Positions 16,578-24,184 of a DNA stretch of 64,000 bases are shown here, piece by piece. How positions within the stretch are numbered: the stretch's first letter is position 1; every line of letters begins with the position of its first letter. The DNA lies in assembly GCF_001667735.1 (NCBI RefSeq), contig NZ_LZJN01000142.1:1-64000 (forward strand), read 5' to 3'. The position numbers and the translations under genes are program-made. The notes below the pieces were generated by a model. That model did not search any database. It was not told where the DNA came from and was given only the letters and a program-made list of their open reading frames with translations. The DNA is from Mycobacterium sp. E183. GTDB taxonomy: Bacteria; Actinomycetota; Actinomycetes; Mycobacteriales; Mycobacteriaceae.

Positions 16578-17849
16578 ATGGCCACCCCTGAGACCCCGTC
16601 CCGCTACACTGTCATTTCTGCGGATACCCACGCCGGCGCCGACCTCCTCGAATACAAGCCGTACCTCCCGAAGGCGTTCCACGACGACTTCGACGCGTGG
16701 GCCACGACGTATGCCAGTCCTTTCGATGACTTGATCATCGCTACCGCAAAGCGCAACTGGGACCATGAGTTGCGTATTTCCGAGATGGACGCTGACGGGG
16801 TTGCGGCAGAGCTGTTGCTGCCCAACACTGTTCCTCCCTTCTTTCCGACGTCTCCCAACATCACCATCTCGTTGCCCCAGAACCGAGCAGAGTTCGAACA
16901 CCGCTGGGCGGGCGTGCAGGCGCACAACCGATGGCAGGTCGATTTTTGTTCGCTGGCACCCGCACGCCGGCGAGGACTGATCCAGGTATTCCCCAACGAC
17001 GTCGACGCCGCGCTGGACGAAATTCGTTGGGGCAACGAGCAAGGCTGCTTCGGTGGAGTGCTGCTGCCCCCAGTATCGCCGGGCGACCCCAATGTCGCCC
17101 CGCTGTTCCACACTCGGTATGAGCCGATTTGGCAGTTGTGCAGCCAACTGGATCTGACGATCGTGCAGCACGGCGGTCCGGGAAGTCCGGCAATGCCCAT
17201 GGATCAGCCGGCATCCAACGCCGTGCTCATCACGGAAATGGCGCTGTGGGCCCAGCGCAGCCTGGGCCATCTCATCCTGGCCGGGGTTTTCGAGCGTTAC
17301 CCCACGCTACGGTTCGCCCCTACAGAGCAGGGCACACTGTGGGTACAGCAGCAACTGATGACGCTCGATGCGATGGTCCCGACGATGAAGTCCGAAGCCG
17401 GCAACCGCACGTACGGCATGTTCGGTGGTTCCTCGGTCGATGGGCTTACCCTCACGCCGAGTCAGTACGCCCAGCGGAACTGCTACCTGGCCAGCGAATT
17501 GGCGCCCTTTGAATCAGTGATGATTGATTTCATGGGTGCAGACCACATTCTATGGGGAAGCGACTATCCGCACGAGGAGGGCTTCACTCCTCAATCCAGG
17601 CTGGCCATCCGGTGGGCGCTACAGAACAGATCGGAAAGCGAGTGCCGAAAAATTCTGGCGGAGAACGCGGCCCGGCTGTACCGATTCGACCTCGATGCAC
17701 TGGCGCCGATTGCAGCCGAGATCGGGCCGACCGTGGCTGAAGTGCATACCCCCCTTGAGGACACCGGGTACCGTGCCCCGGCCGCGTTCGGCTACCGCCC
17801 CTTCGAGGGGGGACTCGCGTTGAAGCGCCTCGCTCCCCAACGCCGGTAA
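16578..17849 (+). CDS. Amidohydrolase-family (ACMSD-like) metal-dependent hydrolase or decarboxylase
   Basis: A 423-residue TIM-barrel protein of the amidohydrolase-2 family. The first-strand metal motif is ISADTHAG near residue 16 (DxH, with the second His of the usual HxH replaced). Later come GVLLPPVSPGD, the histidine of IVQHGGPGSP and the conserved aspartate of ILWGSDYPHEEG near residue 325. Relatives include decarboxylases and hydrolases of aromatic or carboxylated substrates. The ATG at 16578 has GAGGAG 7 bases upstream. It follows the mce operon on the same strand and may be expressed separately. The substrate cannot be read from the sequence. Confidence 0.82.
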   Translation: MATPETPSRYTVISADTHAGADLLEYKPYLPKAFHDDFDAWATTYASPFDDLIIATAKRNWDHELRISEMDADGVAAELLLPNTVPPFFPTSPNITISLPQNRAEFEHRWAGVQAHNRWQVDFCSLAPARRRGLIQVFPNDVDAALDEIRWGNEQGCFGGVLLPPVSPGDPNVAPLFHTRYEPIWQLCSQLDLTIVQHGGPGSPAMPMDQPASNAVLITEMALWAQRSLGHLILAGVFERYPTLRFAPTEQGTLWVQQQLMTLDAMVPTMKSEAGNRTYGMFGGSSVDGLTLTPSQYAQRNCYLASELAPFESVMIDFMGADHILWGSDYPHEEGFTPQSRLAIRWALQNRSESECRKILAENAARLYRFDLDALAPIAAEIGPTVAEVHTPLEDTGYRAPAAFGYRPFEGGLALKRLAPQRR

Positions 17850-17895
17850 TCGCGCCCTGATACGAGAGTCTCCAAAAGCCGGTTCATAAAGTTGC

Positions 17896-17913
17896 CCGGG
17901 GTTAGGCCCCCGG
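17896..17913. terminator. Putative intrinsic terminator between convergent genes
   Basis: CCGGGG-TTAGGC-CCCCGG is a perfect 6-bp stem with a 6-base loop, 47 bases after the amidohydrolase stop and facing the convergent thioesterase gene. It lacks a U-tract, as is common for mycobacterial hairpin terminators. The rest of 17850-18116 holds nothing I recognise. Confidence 0.4.
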
Positions 17914-18116
17914 CCACTGAAGAGAGCGGTCTTCCGCAGCGCGCTGTTCAGACGCACCCCAGTGCTTGACTCAAGCGCAACTTTTCAGGCCTTATGCGGT
18001 GGTTTGTTTCGTCAGATCCGCGGTCAGAGATGATGATGGGGGCAGCCCGGCTCGGCACTTTCCAACACGCGATGTCTGGGATGGGTCGTAGGCGTGCTCT
18101 ATCGGCGATGTTTTGC

Positions 18117-18692
18117 TTACTCCCGCGGATGAATGAAAACCCCTTCTGCTGAAACGGTTACGCCATCGCTGTCGCTGAGCTGTCCAGCGGCGAAGGTCTT
18201 GACCCCTTCGACGCGGTCGACCCAGGCCTCGGCGCGAAGAGGCTTTCGTAGCGAGGTTCCTCGGTGGTAGCGCAGGGTCAGCGTCCCGGTGTAGGCCGGC
18301 CGCCCTGGCTTGTGGGCGGTAGCGCCCAGTACATGGTCCAACACCATCGCGCAGACACCGCCGTGCGCGTAACCCGCCGGTCCTTCATAGGCTGCACCGA
18401 GGACGAGTTCCGACCAAACCAATCCGTTTCCCTCGTGAATCACGAGTGGGGGAGCCAACGGGTTGCGGACTCCGATCACCGCATTACCTGAAGCCGCGTT
18501 TTGCCCGTCGGCGCGGGTGCGCTCGCCGAACGATCCAGGTATCTGCTCGGCGCTCAGTCGGCCTGTGATTGCGTCTATCTCGGCCGTTGTGGAGGCAATA
18601 GCGTTGGGCTCCAACTCCGTTCGGATTGTTGCGTCGATGAGTTTGCGAACGGAAATGGCCAGTAGCTCGTATGTAGACGAGGGGTCAGTCAT
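18117..18692 (-). CDS. PaaI-type hotdog thioesterase
   Basis: A 191-residue hotdog-fold protein. The core AYEGPAGYAHGGVCAMVLDH near residue 100 contains HGG, the usual acyl-CoA thioesterase active-site loop, and YTGTLTLRYHRGT and AWVDRVEGVKTFAAGQ complete the fold. It would hydrolyse acyl-CoA thioesters, here plausibly pathway intermediates to release CoA. The ATG at 18692 is chosen; TTG 18704 is possible. A closely similar paralogue lies at 49068-49664. It is divergent from the PadR gene across about 300 bases and convergent with the amidohydrolase. Confidence 0.85.
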   Translation of the reverse strand: MTDPSSTYELLAISVRKLIDATIRTELEPNAIASTTAEIDAITGRLSAEQIPGSFGERTRADGQNAASGNAVIGVRNPLAPPLVIHEGNGLVWSELVLGAAYEGPAGYAHGGVCAMVLDHVLGATAHKPGRPAYTGTLTLRYHRGTSLRKPLRAEAWVDRVEGVKTFAAGQLSDSDGVTVSAEGVFIHPRE

Positions 18693-18823
18693 CGGTATAC
18701 CCAAATCCCCGGTGTCGGCGGTGTCGCTGGCAAGGTCCTCGCCCTCGCTGACAGCGAACCGCGAGCCGGGGCGCGGCGTCCCTCAGGCGTGGCACGCCGA
18801 CTGTTGGCGTTGCAGCGGGCGTG

Positions 18824-18836
18824 GTGCGGGCCGCAC
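18824..18836. promoter_or_regulatory. Inverted repeat in thioesterase-PadR divergent region
   Basis: GTGCGG-G-CCGCAC is a perfect 6+1+6 inverted repeat, flanked by a wider GCAGCG...CGCTGC pair. It lies midway in 18693-18994, which otherwise contains only the putative -10 box at 18983. A PadR operator is possible, but the usual ATGT...ACAT half-sites of PadR proteins are not seen. Confidence 0.3.
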
Positions 18837-18982
18837 GCTGCAGAACCGGGGGACGCTGCACATGGAGTCGACGCTTGGCGACTTCGGTGGTCATCGCCTA
18901 CCAGCGTGAAGTGAGCGGTCGCGGTCCGGAAGGTGGCGTCCCGTCCAGCGGGCATAGCACAGGGACATCTCGGCTGTGCTGT

Positions 18983-18988
18983 TAATCT
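18983..18988 (+). promoter_or_regulatory. Putative -10 box (TAATCT) for leaderless padR-type gene
   Basis: TAATCT fits TANNNT and lies 6 bases before the ATG at 18995, with no Shine-Dalgarno sequence nearby. This is the spacing expected when the transcript starts at the start codon. Confidence 0.45.
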
Positions 18989-18994
18989 GGCAAA

Positions 18995-19669
18995 ATGGCC
19001 GAGCCCAGCGATAAGCCGGTGAAGTCGGCACTTGCCGCCACCAGTTGGGCGTTGCTGGGCATGCTCTCTTATGAAGAGGAAGTTTCCGGCTACGACCTGA
19101 AAAAATGGATCGACTGGAGCGTTGACCTCTACTACTGGAGCCCGTCGAACAGCCAGATCTATACCGAGCTGAAGAAGCTCCAAAGCTTGGGGCTGGTGAC
19201 ATCACGCATCGAACGTGACGAGGGCACCCGCAGCCGCCGGCTCTACAAGATCACCGCGGCCGGGTTGGACGCCGTCACCGACTGGACCAACAATGCCCCA
19301 GTGGATCCGCCGGTGCTCAAACACAGCGTGCTGATGCGCGTGACGTTCGGTCATCTGACGACCCCCGCTCGGCTCAAGGAAATGTTGCAGGACCACGTGG
19401 CCTACGCCGAAGCCAGGCATCGCAAAGCTGTCGAGGACGCCGAAGGCGCCGAGGACGAGCCCGCTTGGGCCTACTCAGTGCTCGCGCTGCGCTGGGCGGC
19501 CAAGTACTACGCCGCCGAGCGCGAGTTTGCGCTGGAACTGATGAAGGAAATCGACGAGGCCGACGGCTCCATGCAGAAGGCGAAAGGCGGATCGGGCAAA
19601 TTACGCCCCACGCCCGGGTACTGGCGTGAGGTGGAAAAGCAGGTCCAAGCCAAGCGCCGAGACGACTAA
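18995..19669 (+). CDS. PadR-family transcriptional regulator
   Basis: A 224-residue PadR-type regulator. The N-terminal winged helix (about residues 12-95) includes LLGMLSYEEEVSGYDLKKWI, SQIYTELKKLQSLGLV and RRLYKITAAGLDAV, the usual recognition helix and wing; a C-terminal helical domain with KEMLQDHVAYAEARH and REFALELMKEIDEA would dimerise and sense ligand. It probably represses a neighbouring gene, the divergent thioesterase or the dehydrogenase beyond it. Its stop codon overlaps that of the convergent flavoprotein gene in the four bases CTAA (19666-19669). Confidence 0.9.
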   Translation: MAEPSDKPVKSALAATSWALLGMLSYEEEVSGYDLKKWIDWSVDLYYWSPSNSQIYTELKKLQSLGLVTSRIERDEGTRSRRLYKITAAGLDAVTDWTNNAPVDPPVLKHSVLMRVTFGHLTTPARLKEMLQDHVAYAEARHRKAVEDAEGAEDEPAWAYSVLALRWAAKYYAAEREFALELMKEIDEADGSMQKAKGGSGKLRPTPGYWREVEKQVQAKRRDD

Positions 19670-21369
19670 CCGCCGCCGGCGGCGTCTCTGGCGGCGATGT
19701 AGCCGTATACCAACCCTTGGGCGATCGTTGCGCCCGCGCCGGGATATGTGGCTCCGAACGCGTTGGCGGCGGTGTTACCGATGGCGTACAACCCGGTGAT
19801 GACAGTGCCGTCTTCGCGCAGCACCCGTGCCCGCTCGTCGGCCTTGAGTCCACCGCAGGTACCCAGGTCGCTGAGCACCATCTTCACAGCGTAGAACGGG
19901 CCCTTGGTCAACGGTCGCAGATTGGGATTCGGCGTTATCGTCGGGTCACCGTAGTAGCGGTCATAGGCGCTGCGGCCGCGACCGAAGTCGGGATCCTCGC
20001 CAAGAGCAGCGCTTTCGTTGAAACGCGTCATCGTCTGGTTGAACTCTGACGGGGGAGTGCCGATCCGAGCGCCGAGTTCGCGCAGGCTGTCGGCGCGCAC
20101 CGCGATACCCGCGTCATACCAGGTCTGTGGAATGGGCATGCGCGGAAACAGTTCGGCGCCAAAGACATAGCTGTTGCGGTATTGCTGATCGAAGATGATC
20201 CACATTGCTTCTACCGGTTGCCCGGACTGCTCGAGTTCGAGCAATCGCTGACCGAACGACATGTAGTCGGCCGACTCGTTGGCGAAGCGATGCCCATTTT
20301 GGTTGACGATGAGGCAGCCCGGAAGTGATCGCTCCGCGAGCATGACAGCGGGCGCCTTGCCCGGCAGCGGCGCGATCGCGGGAAACCACCAAGCCTGGTC
20401 CATCAGATCGATGTCTGCGCTGAGTTCTTGGGCGACGCGGATCCCCTCGCCGGTATTTGAGTCGGCGCCCAGGCTGACGTTGGGGTCCAGTGACTCGGAC
20501 TGAAATTTCCAGCGCATCTCCATGCAGTGGTCAAAGCCGCCGGTGGCCAGCACCACCCCTTGCCGGGCCGTGATGGTCACTTCACGGCCGCCATGGCCGA
20601 CAACCGCACCGCTGACGCGGTCACCGCTGCCGACCAGGCGCACCAAGCTGGTGTCGGTCCAGATCGGGATCTGAGCGCGCAACACACCGGCGAACAGGGC
20701 GGCGGCCAGGGCTTGGCCGCCCGCGGCATAGTGCCGGCCCAGCAGCCGGCCACCGAGACCTTGGGCCAATCGTTTCGCCAGGGTCGGAATCCCCTTGCGC
20801 GGCACCCGCGCCACCAGATTGAGCCAACGGTAGTCGGCGCCCGTCGTAGGGATGGTGAAGCCGGCCTCCATGACTCCTGGCCGTAGCCGGCTGCGATATT
20901 CGCCCAGGACGGCAGTGTCTAGAGGCCGGCACTCGCAGGTACGCCCGGCTGCGCTGCCACCGGGCTCTTCGGGGTGGTAGTCGGAGTATTCCCGGGCCCA
21001 AAAGAGCCGCATCGGAGTCGTTCGCTCGAGCAGCTCGACGGTCGCGGAGAGATGTGTCAAAAACCCCGCGGAACGCGGAGGCGGCGCTGAGCCCGCAACC
21101 ACGGAGTCAAGATAGGTGGCGGCGCGCTCGGCGGTGTCGTTGGCACCGGCCCGCTGCAACACCGGGCCCGCGGGCAGCCACAGCGCCCCACCGGAACGTG
21201 CCGTCGAACCACCCACGTACGAGGACTTCTCGACAATCAGCACGGAGAGCCCTCGGTCGTGGGCGGCGAGTGCTGCGGCCATGCCGGTTCCCGAACCGAC
21301 CACGAGTAGGTCCACCGTCGTGTCGGACACGGGAAGTCCAGCAGGAATCGTCGCGCTGTGCGTTGTCAC
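19666..21369 (-). CDS. 3-ketosteroid-delta1-dehydrogenase-like flavoprotein (KstD family)
   Basis: A 567-residue FAD protein, close to KstD length (563 in M. tuberculosis). It has the FAD motif LVVGSGTGMAAALAAHDRG near residue 22, SSYVGGSTARSGGALWLPAG, GVVLATGGFD and a C-terminal active-site region with YAIGNTAANAFGATYPGAGA; the tyrosine and glycine there correspond to residues that act on the steroid 3-keto group. It would introduce the C1-C2 double bond in ring A. GTG 21369 is chosen. A TACCGT box and a 17-bp palindrome lie directly upstream, and kshA-like is divergent 94 bases away. The substrate could be a non-cholesterol steroid. Confidence 0.86.
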   Translation of the reverse strand: MTTHSATIPAGLPVSDTTVDLLVVGSGTGMAAALAAHDRGLSVLIVEKSSYVGGSTARSGGALWLPAGPVLQRAGANDTAERAATYLDSVVAGSAPPPRSAGFLTHLSATVELLERTTPMRLFWAREYSDYHPEEPGGSAAGRTCECRPLDTAVLGEYRSRLRPGVMEAGFTIPTTGADYRWLNLVARVPRKGIPTLAKRLAQGLGGRLLGRHYAAGGQALAAALFAGVLRAQIPIWTDTSLVRLVGSGDRVSGAVVGHGGREVTITARQGVVLATGGFDHCMEMRWKFQSESLDPNVSLGADSNTGEGIRVAQELSADIDLMDQAWWFPAIAPLPGKAPAVMLAERSLPGCLIVNQNGHRFANESADYMSFGQRLLELEQSGQPVEAMWIIFDQQYRNSYVFGAELFPRMPIPQTWYDAGIAVRADSLRELGARIGTPPSEFNQTMTRFNESAALGEDPDFGRGRSAYDRYYGDPTITPNPNLRPLTKGPFYAVKMVLSDLGTCGGLKADERARVLREDGTVITGLYAIGNTAANAFGATYPGAGATIAQGLVYGYIAARDAAGGG

Positions 21370-21377
21370 GCCTGGTA

Positions 21378-21383
21378 ACGGTA
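21378..21383 (-). promoter_or_regulatory. Putative -10 box (TACCGT) for the kstD-like gene
   Basis: On the minus strand TACCGT matches TANNNT and ends 8 bases before the GTG at 21369. It abuts the palindrome 21383-21399, which would then occupy the -35/-10 spacer. Confidence 0.4.
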
Positions 21384-21399
21384 AGCGGCCGGGCCGCTT
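21383..21399. promoter_or_regulatory. 17-bp palindrome in kstD-kshA divergent promoter
   Basis: AAGCGGCCGGGCCGCTT is a perfect inverted repeat (8+1+8) in the 94-base region between the divergent kstD-like and kshA-like genes. It differs from the TCCCG-N5-CGGGA sites elsewhere in the window and from the published KstR motif. A repressor bound here would cover the kstD-like promoter. Chance pairing is possible in GC-rich DNA. Confidence 0.5.
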
Positions 21400-21463
21400 G
21401 GCGGGAAGAGGCGTCCTGATCAGTGGAACACGTGCCCTACACCTGCCGGTCAGTCGGGGTTGA

Positions 21464-22615
21464 ATGGCGCCCATGAATTCGCAGTCCGAAGCCGGCGAAG
21501 TTCGGCTGATCGAGGCCGATGCTGCCCCAACGCGATTCGCCCGCGGCTGGCATTGCCTAGGTCTCATCAAAGACTTCAGTGACGGCAAACCGCACGCGAT
21601 CAATGCCTTCGGCCAGAAGCTGGTGGTGTTTCGCGGCGGTGATGGACAGGTCAATGTCCTCGACGGCTACTGCCGCCACATGGGCGGTGACCTGTCGCAA
21701 GGTGAGGTCAAGGGCAACGAGGTGGCGTGCCCGTTCCATGACTGGCGCTGGGGTGGTGACGGACGCTGCAAGCTGGTGCCCTACAGCAAGCGCACACCCA
21801 AGCTGGCCCGCACGCAAGCGTGGACCACCCTGCAGCAGGACGGCATGTTGTTTGTGTGGAACGATCCCGAGCGCAAACCGCCCCCACCTGAGGTCGCGAT
21901 CCCACGCATCGAAGGCGCCACCAGCGACGAGTGGACCGATTGGCACTGGTACACGACCGTCGTGAACACCAACTGCCGTGAAATCATCGACAACGTCGTG
22001 GACATGGCCCACTTCTTCTACATCCACGGCTCCCTGCCCACTCATTTCAAGAACATCTTCGAAGGGCACGTGGCTACCCAGTACATGAACAGTGCGGGCC
22101 GACCGGACCTGGGTGGCACAGAAGGTCCGCAGTTGCTCGGCACGACATCGGTGGCTTCCTACTACGGCCCGTCTTTCATGGTCGACGACCTGACTTATCA
22201 CTACGCGGATGGTGACCACCACACCGTCTTGATCAATTGTCATTACCCAGTTGACGCGAATTCCTTTGTGCTGCAGTACGGCATCATCGTCAAGAAATCC
22301 GAGGCGCTACCCGATGATGTCGCGGTGCAGACTGCGGTCGCCCTGGGCGACTTCGTCAAACTCGGTTTCGAACAAGATGTGCAGATCTGGCGGCACAAGG
22401 CGCGCATCGATAATCCGCTCTTGGTCGAAGAAGACGGCCCGGTTTACCAACTACGTCGATGGTACGAACAGTTCTACGTCGATGTCGCCGATGTCCAACC
22501 GGATATGGTGGACCGCTTCGAGTTTGAGCTCGACACCACCCGTCCGTACGAGGCGTGGATGAAGGTGGTCGAGTCCAATATCGCTGCGCAGGCTACCGCC
22601 AAAGACTCGGTGTGA
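21464..22615 (+). CDS. KshA-like Rieske oxygenase (3-ketosteroid 9-alpha-hydroxylase oxygenase component)
   Basis: A 383-residue Rieske non-haem iron oxygenase with very strong KshA character. The Rieske cluster ligands are Cys70, His72, Cys89 and His92 (GYCRHMGGD...ACPFHDWRW). The mononuclear iron site includes His183 and His188 in NVVDMAHFFYIH, with an aspartate in FEQDVQIWRHK near residue 305. The C-terminal PVYQLRRWYEQFYVDVAD is typical of KshA. KshA hydroxylates C9 and opens ring B of 1,4-diene-3-ketosteroids; it needs the reductase KshB, which is not in the window. ATG 21464 has GGGG at short spacing; ATG 21473 is possible. The stop overlaps the next gene by one base. Confidence 0.9.
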   Translation: MAPMNSQSEAGEVRLIEADAAPTRFARGWHCLGLIKDFSDGKPHAINAFGQKLVVFRGGDGQVNVLDGYCRHMGGDLSQGEVKGNEVACPFHDWRWGGDGRCKLVPYSKRTPKLARTQAWTTLQQDGMLFVWNDPERKPPPPEVAIPRIEGATSDEWTDWHWYTTVVNTNCREIIDNVVDMAHFFYIHGSLPTHFKNIFEGHVATQYMNSAGRPDLGGTEGPQLLGTTSVASYYGPSFMVDDLTYHYADGDHHTVLINCHYPVDANSFVLQYGIIVKKSEALPDDVAVQTAVALGDFVKLGFEQDVQIWRHKARIDNPLLVEEDGPVYQLRRWYEQFYVDVADVQPDMVDRFEFELDTTRPYEAWMKVVESNIAAQATAKDSV

Positions 22616-22917
22616 TGACGGTGGCTTCGCCTGTGAGAGAGGACGAGCGCCTCGCCGACATGCCCATGTTGCCCGTGGTATGTCGGCGCTGTCGAGCGCG
22701 AGTGCAGGTTCGTAAAAGCAGCTGGAGCCAGACGAGCGTGCAGTGGACAGCCTCGGCCCTGGCCCGCTGTGAGGAGCGTTCCGCTGCTGCACAGCTAGCG
22801 CCATATGGACGTTGTGATCTGTTCCTGTCATGTTCGGCTCTTACCGAGTCGATCACGGATGCCGTGCGTGCCGGCACGCTTACGATCGTCGATGGAAGCG
22901 CCGGGACGTCGGCATGA
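22615..22917 (+). CDS. Small CxxC protein coupled to the kshA-like gene
   Basis: A 100-residue protein starting MTVASPVREDERLADMPMLP. It contains VVCRRCRARV near residue 23 (a CxxC knuckle), then KSSWSQTSVQWTASALARC and CDLFLSC, giving at least five cysteines that could hold zinc or iron. The ATG overlaps the Rieske gene's stop (TGATG), so translation is coupled. A comparable small gene (Rv3527) follows kshA in M. tuberculosis, so it may serve the oxygenase, for example as an electron carrier or assembly factor; this is inference. No standard 2Fe-2S ferredoxin motif is present. Confidence 0.7.
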   Translation: MTVASPVREDERLADMPMLPVVCRRCRARVQVRKSSWSQTSVQWTASALARCEERSAAAQLAPYGRCDLFLSCSALTESITDAVRAGTLTIVDGSAGTSA

Positions 22918-22966
22918 CGGCCGGGCCCCGCAGCTCTTGGCCGAGGATCCGCGGCCACGCCGCTTC

Positions 22967-23875
22967 CTAGGTGGATGACACCGGCATGATGGGGATCTTC
23001 TTCATCGCGCTGGCTCTGGGATCAGGGGCGGCCGCGGCCGCTTGATGGTTTGCTTCACCGCGCGTGTACGTCCACACGCAGAATGGTTCTCCTTGGGCAA
23101 ACTTGAAATCCTTTGGCGGCAAGTTGATGTCGAGTTTGCACCCAGGAAAGAACGGGGCTGAGATTCGCTGCTCAAAAGTGCAGTTCATCCAGGCCCGTGC
23201 CGGTGGGTAGAGGCCTTCGTCGGTGTACTTCTGCAGCACTTCGCACCGACGCATGTTGAGCACCACGTGATCGGGGTTGTACACGATGTACTCGCCGCCG
23301 TACCCGAGCGTGCCATCGATGCTCAGGCAGGCCAACTTGAGAAAGTCCACTACGTGCACTGGCTCGATCTTGAACACTCTGGCCAGCTTGGGGTATTGGT
23401 AATCGATGATGAGTTGATACATGTCGGGAAGCCCGAGCCAGACCTCCTCCTCAGGGAGGATCTTGGTCCACTGGTCGATGAAATAGTTGTGTCCTTTGAG
23501 GTACTGGTCCCAATAGGTTTTGATCAGACGTATCAGGGCCGGCTTGGTCAGGTCCTCAGTCTGAACATCAAAGGGAATCGCTTGGTATTGAGCGTTTTTC
23601 CAGTCCCAACCCGGAGGGGCGATGTAGCGCCCCATCGGCATCACTTGGCGCATCCCCGCCCGCGACAGCTCCGCGGCGACATCCATGGCCGCGCTAATGC
23701 CGACCTTCTCCGAATAGATCTTGACGTGGGCGTAGGGCATGAAGTTCAAGACGTCTTCGAACACTCGCGCTAGGCCCATGAGGAAATCGCGGGAAAAGTC
23801 TTGGACGTTGCCGACCTTCCCCATGAAGTCATGGGTGTAGTCGTCATAGTTGAGTTCTTCGGTCTCAGTGGTCAT
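22967..23875 (-). CDS. Conserved protein of unknown function
   Basis: A 302-residue soluble protein I do not recognise. It has no signal peptide or membrane helix. Visible features are an aromatic-rich stretch (GRYIAPPGWDWKNAQYQAIP, residues ~82-101), ALIRLIKTYWDQYLKGHNYF near 112, YGGEYIVYNPDHVVLNMRRC with a cysteine near 210, and RAWMNCTFEQRISAPFFPGC with two more. The cysteine/histidine content could suit metal or cofactor binding, but no motif settles it. ATG 23875 has an excellent GAGGAG. It is divergent from the TetR gene and convergent with the kshA-like pair, so it belongs to the catabolic locus. Base composition looks less GC-biased than its neighbours. Confidence 0.75.
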   Translation of the reverse strand: MTTETEELNYDDYTHDFMGKVGNVQDFSRDFLMGLARVFEDVLNFMPYAHVKIYSEKVGISAAMDVAAELSRAGMRQVMPMGRYIAPPGWDWKNAQYQAIPFDVQTEDLTKPALIRLIKTYWDQYLKGHNYFIDQWTKILPEEEVWLGLPDMYQLIIDYQYPKLARVFKIEPVHVVDFLKLACLSIDGTLGYGGEYIVYNPDHVVLNMRRCEVLQKYTDEGLYPPARAWMNCTFEQRISAPFFPGCKLDINLPPKDFKFAQGEPFCVWTYTRGEANHQAAAAAPDPRASAMKKIPIMPVSST

Positions 23876-24005
23876 CGGGGTTTCTCCTCAATTGGGCTCG
23901 GCTGGTGTCGTGACCTCGTTGGCTGGGTGGTTCAGCCCGCCTGGGGGCGGGCCATCGCATACCTGTCAAAGGGCCACTGTTGGGCGGCACGTCACTGCGC
24001 TGGCG

Positions 24006-24039
24006 TGTCAGATTGCGACATGAATGGCAGAATCTGACA
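24006..24039. promoter_or_regulatory. Long inverted repeat in TetR divergent region
   Basis: TGTCAGATT (24006-24014) and AATCTGACA (24031-24039) form a perfect 9-bp inverted repeat with a 16-base spacer. It lies in 23876-24184, upstream of both the unknown protein and the TetR gene. The centre-to-centre spacing of the arms is near two and a half helical turns. It could be an operator for the TetR protein or a second regulator. Confidence 0.5.
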
Positions 24040-24078
24040 ACACGATGTTAGTCCGCAGGGGTGCGGGTCACCATCGCG

Positions 24079-24095
24079 ATCCCGCTCAGCGGGAT
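24079..24095. promoter_or_regulatory. 17-bp perfect palindrome, putative operator site 3, upstream of tetR
   Basis: ATCCCGC-TCA-GCGGGAT is a perfect 7+3+7 inverted repeat and matches (A/G)TCCCG-N5-CGGGA(T/C), like 1778-1794 and 4000-4016. It is about 44 bases upstream of a TAGGAT box (24139-24144) that could be the TetR gene's -10. Autoregulation by this TetR protein is the simplest inference. Confidence 0.55.
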
Positions 24096-24184
24096 GCCGT
24101 CGCGAGTCCGAGCACATCAGTCAAGGGATTGCCGCGGTTAGGATTGACGTGCAGTTCGTGTGGCGAGGAAGTGAGGCAAGGCTG

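Noticed and set aside
18693-18900. A 69-codon minus-strand frame upstream of the thioesterase
   Set aside because: Arginine/proline-rich with no motif or ribosome-binding site; the region is better explained as divergent promoter DNA.
21370-21463. A KstR operator (TNNAACNNGTTNNA type) between kstD-like and kshA-like
   Set aside because: No AACNNGTT core is present in the 94 bases.
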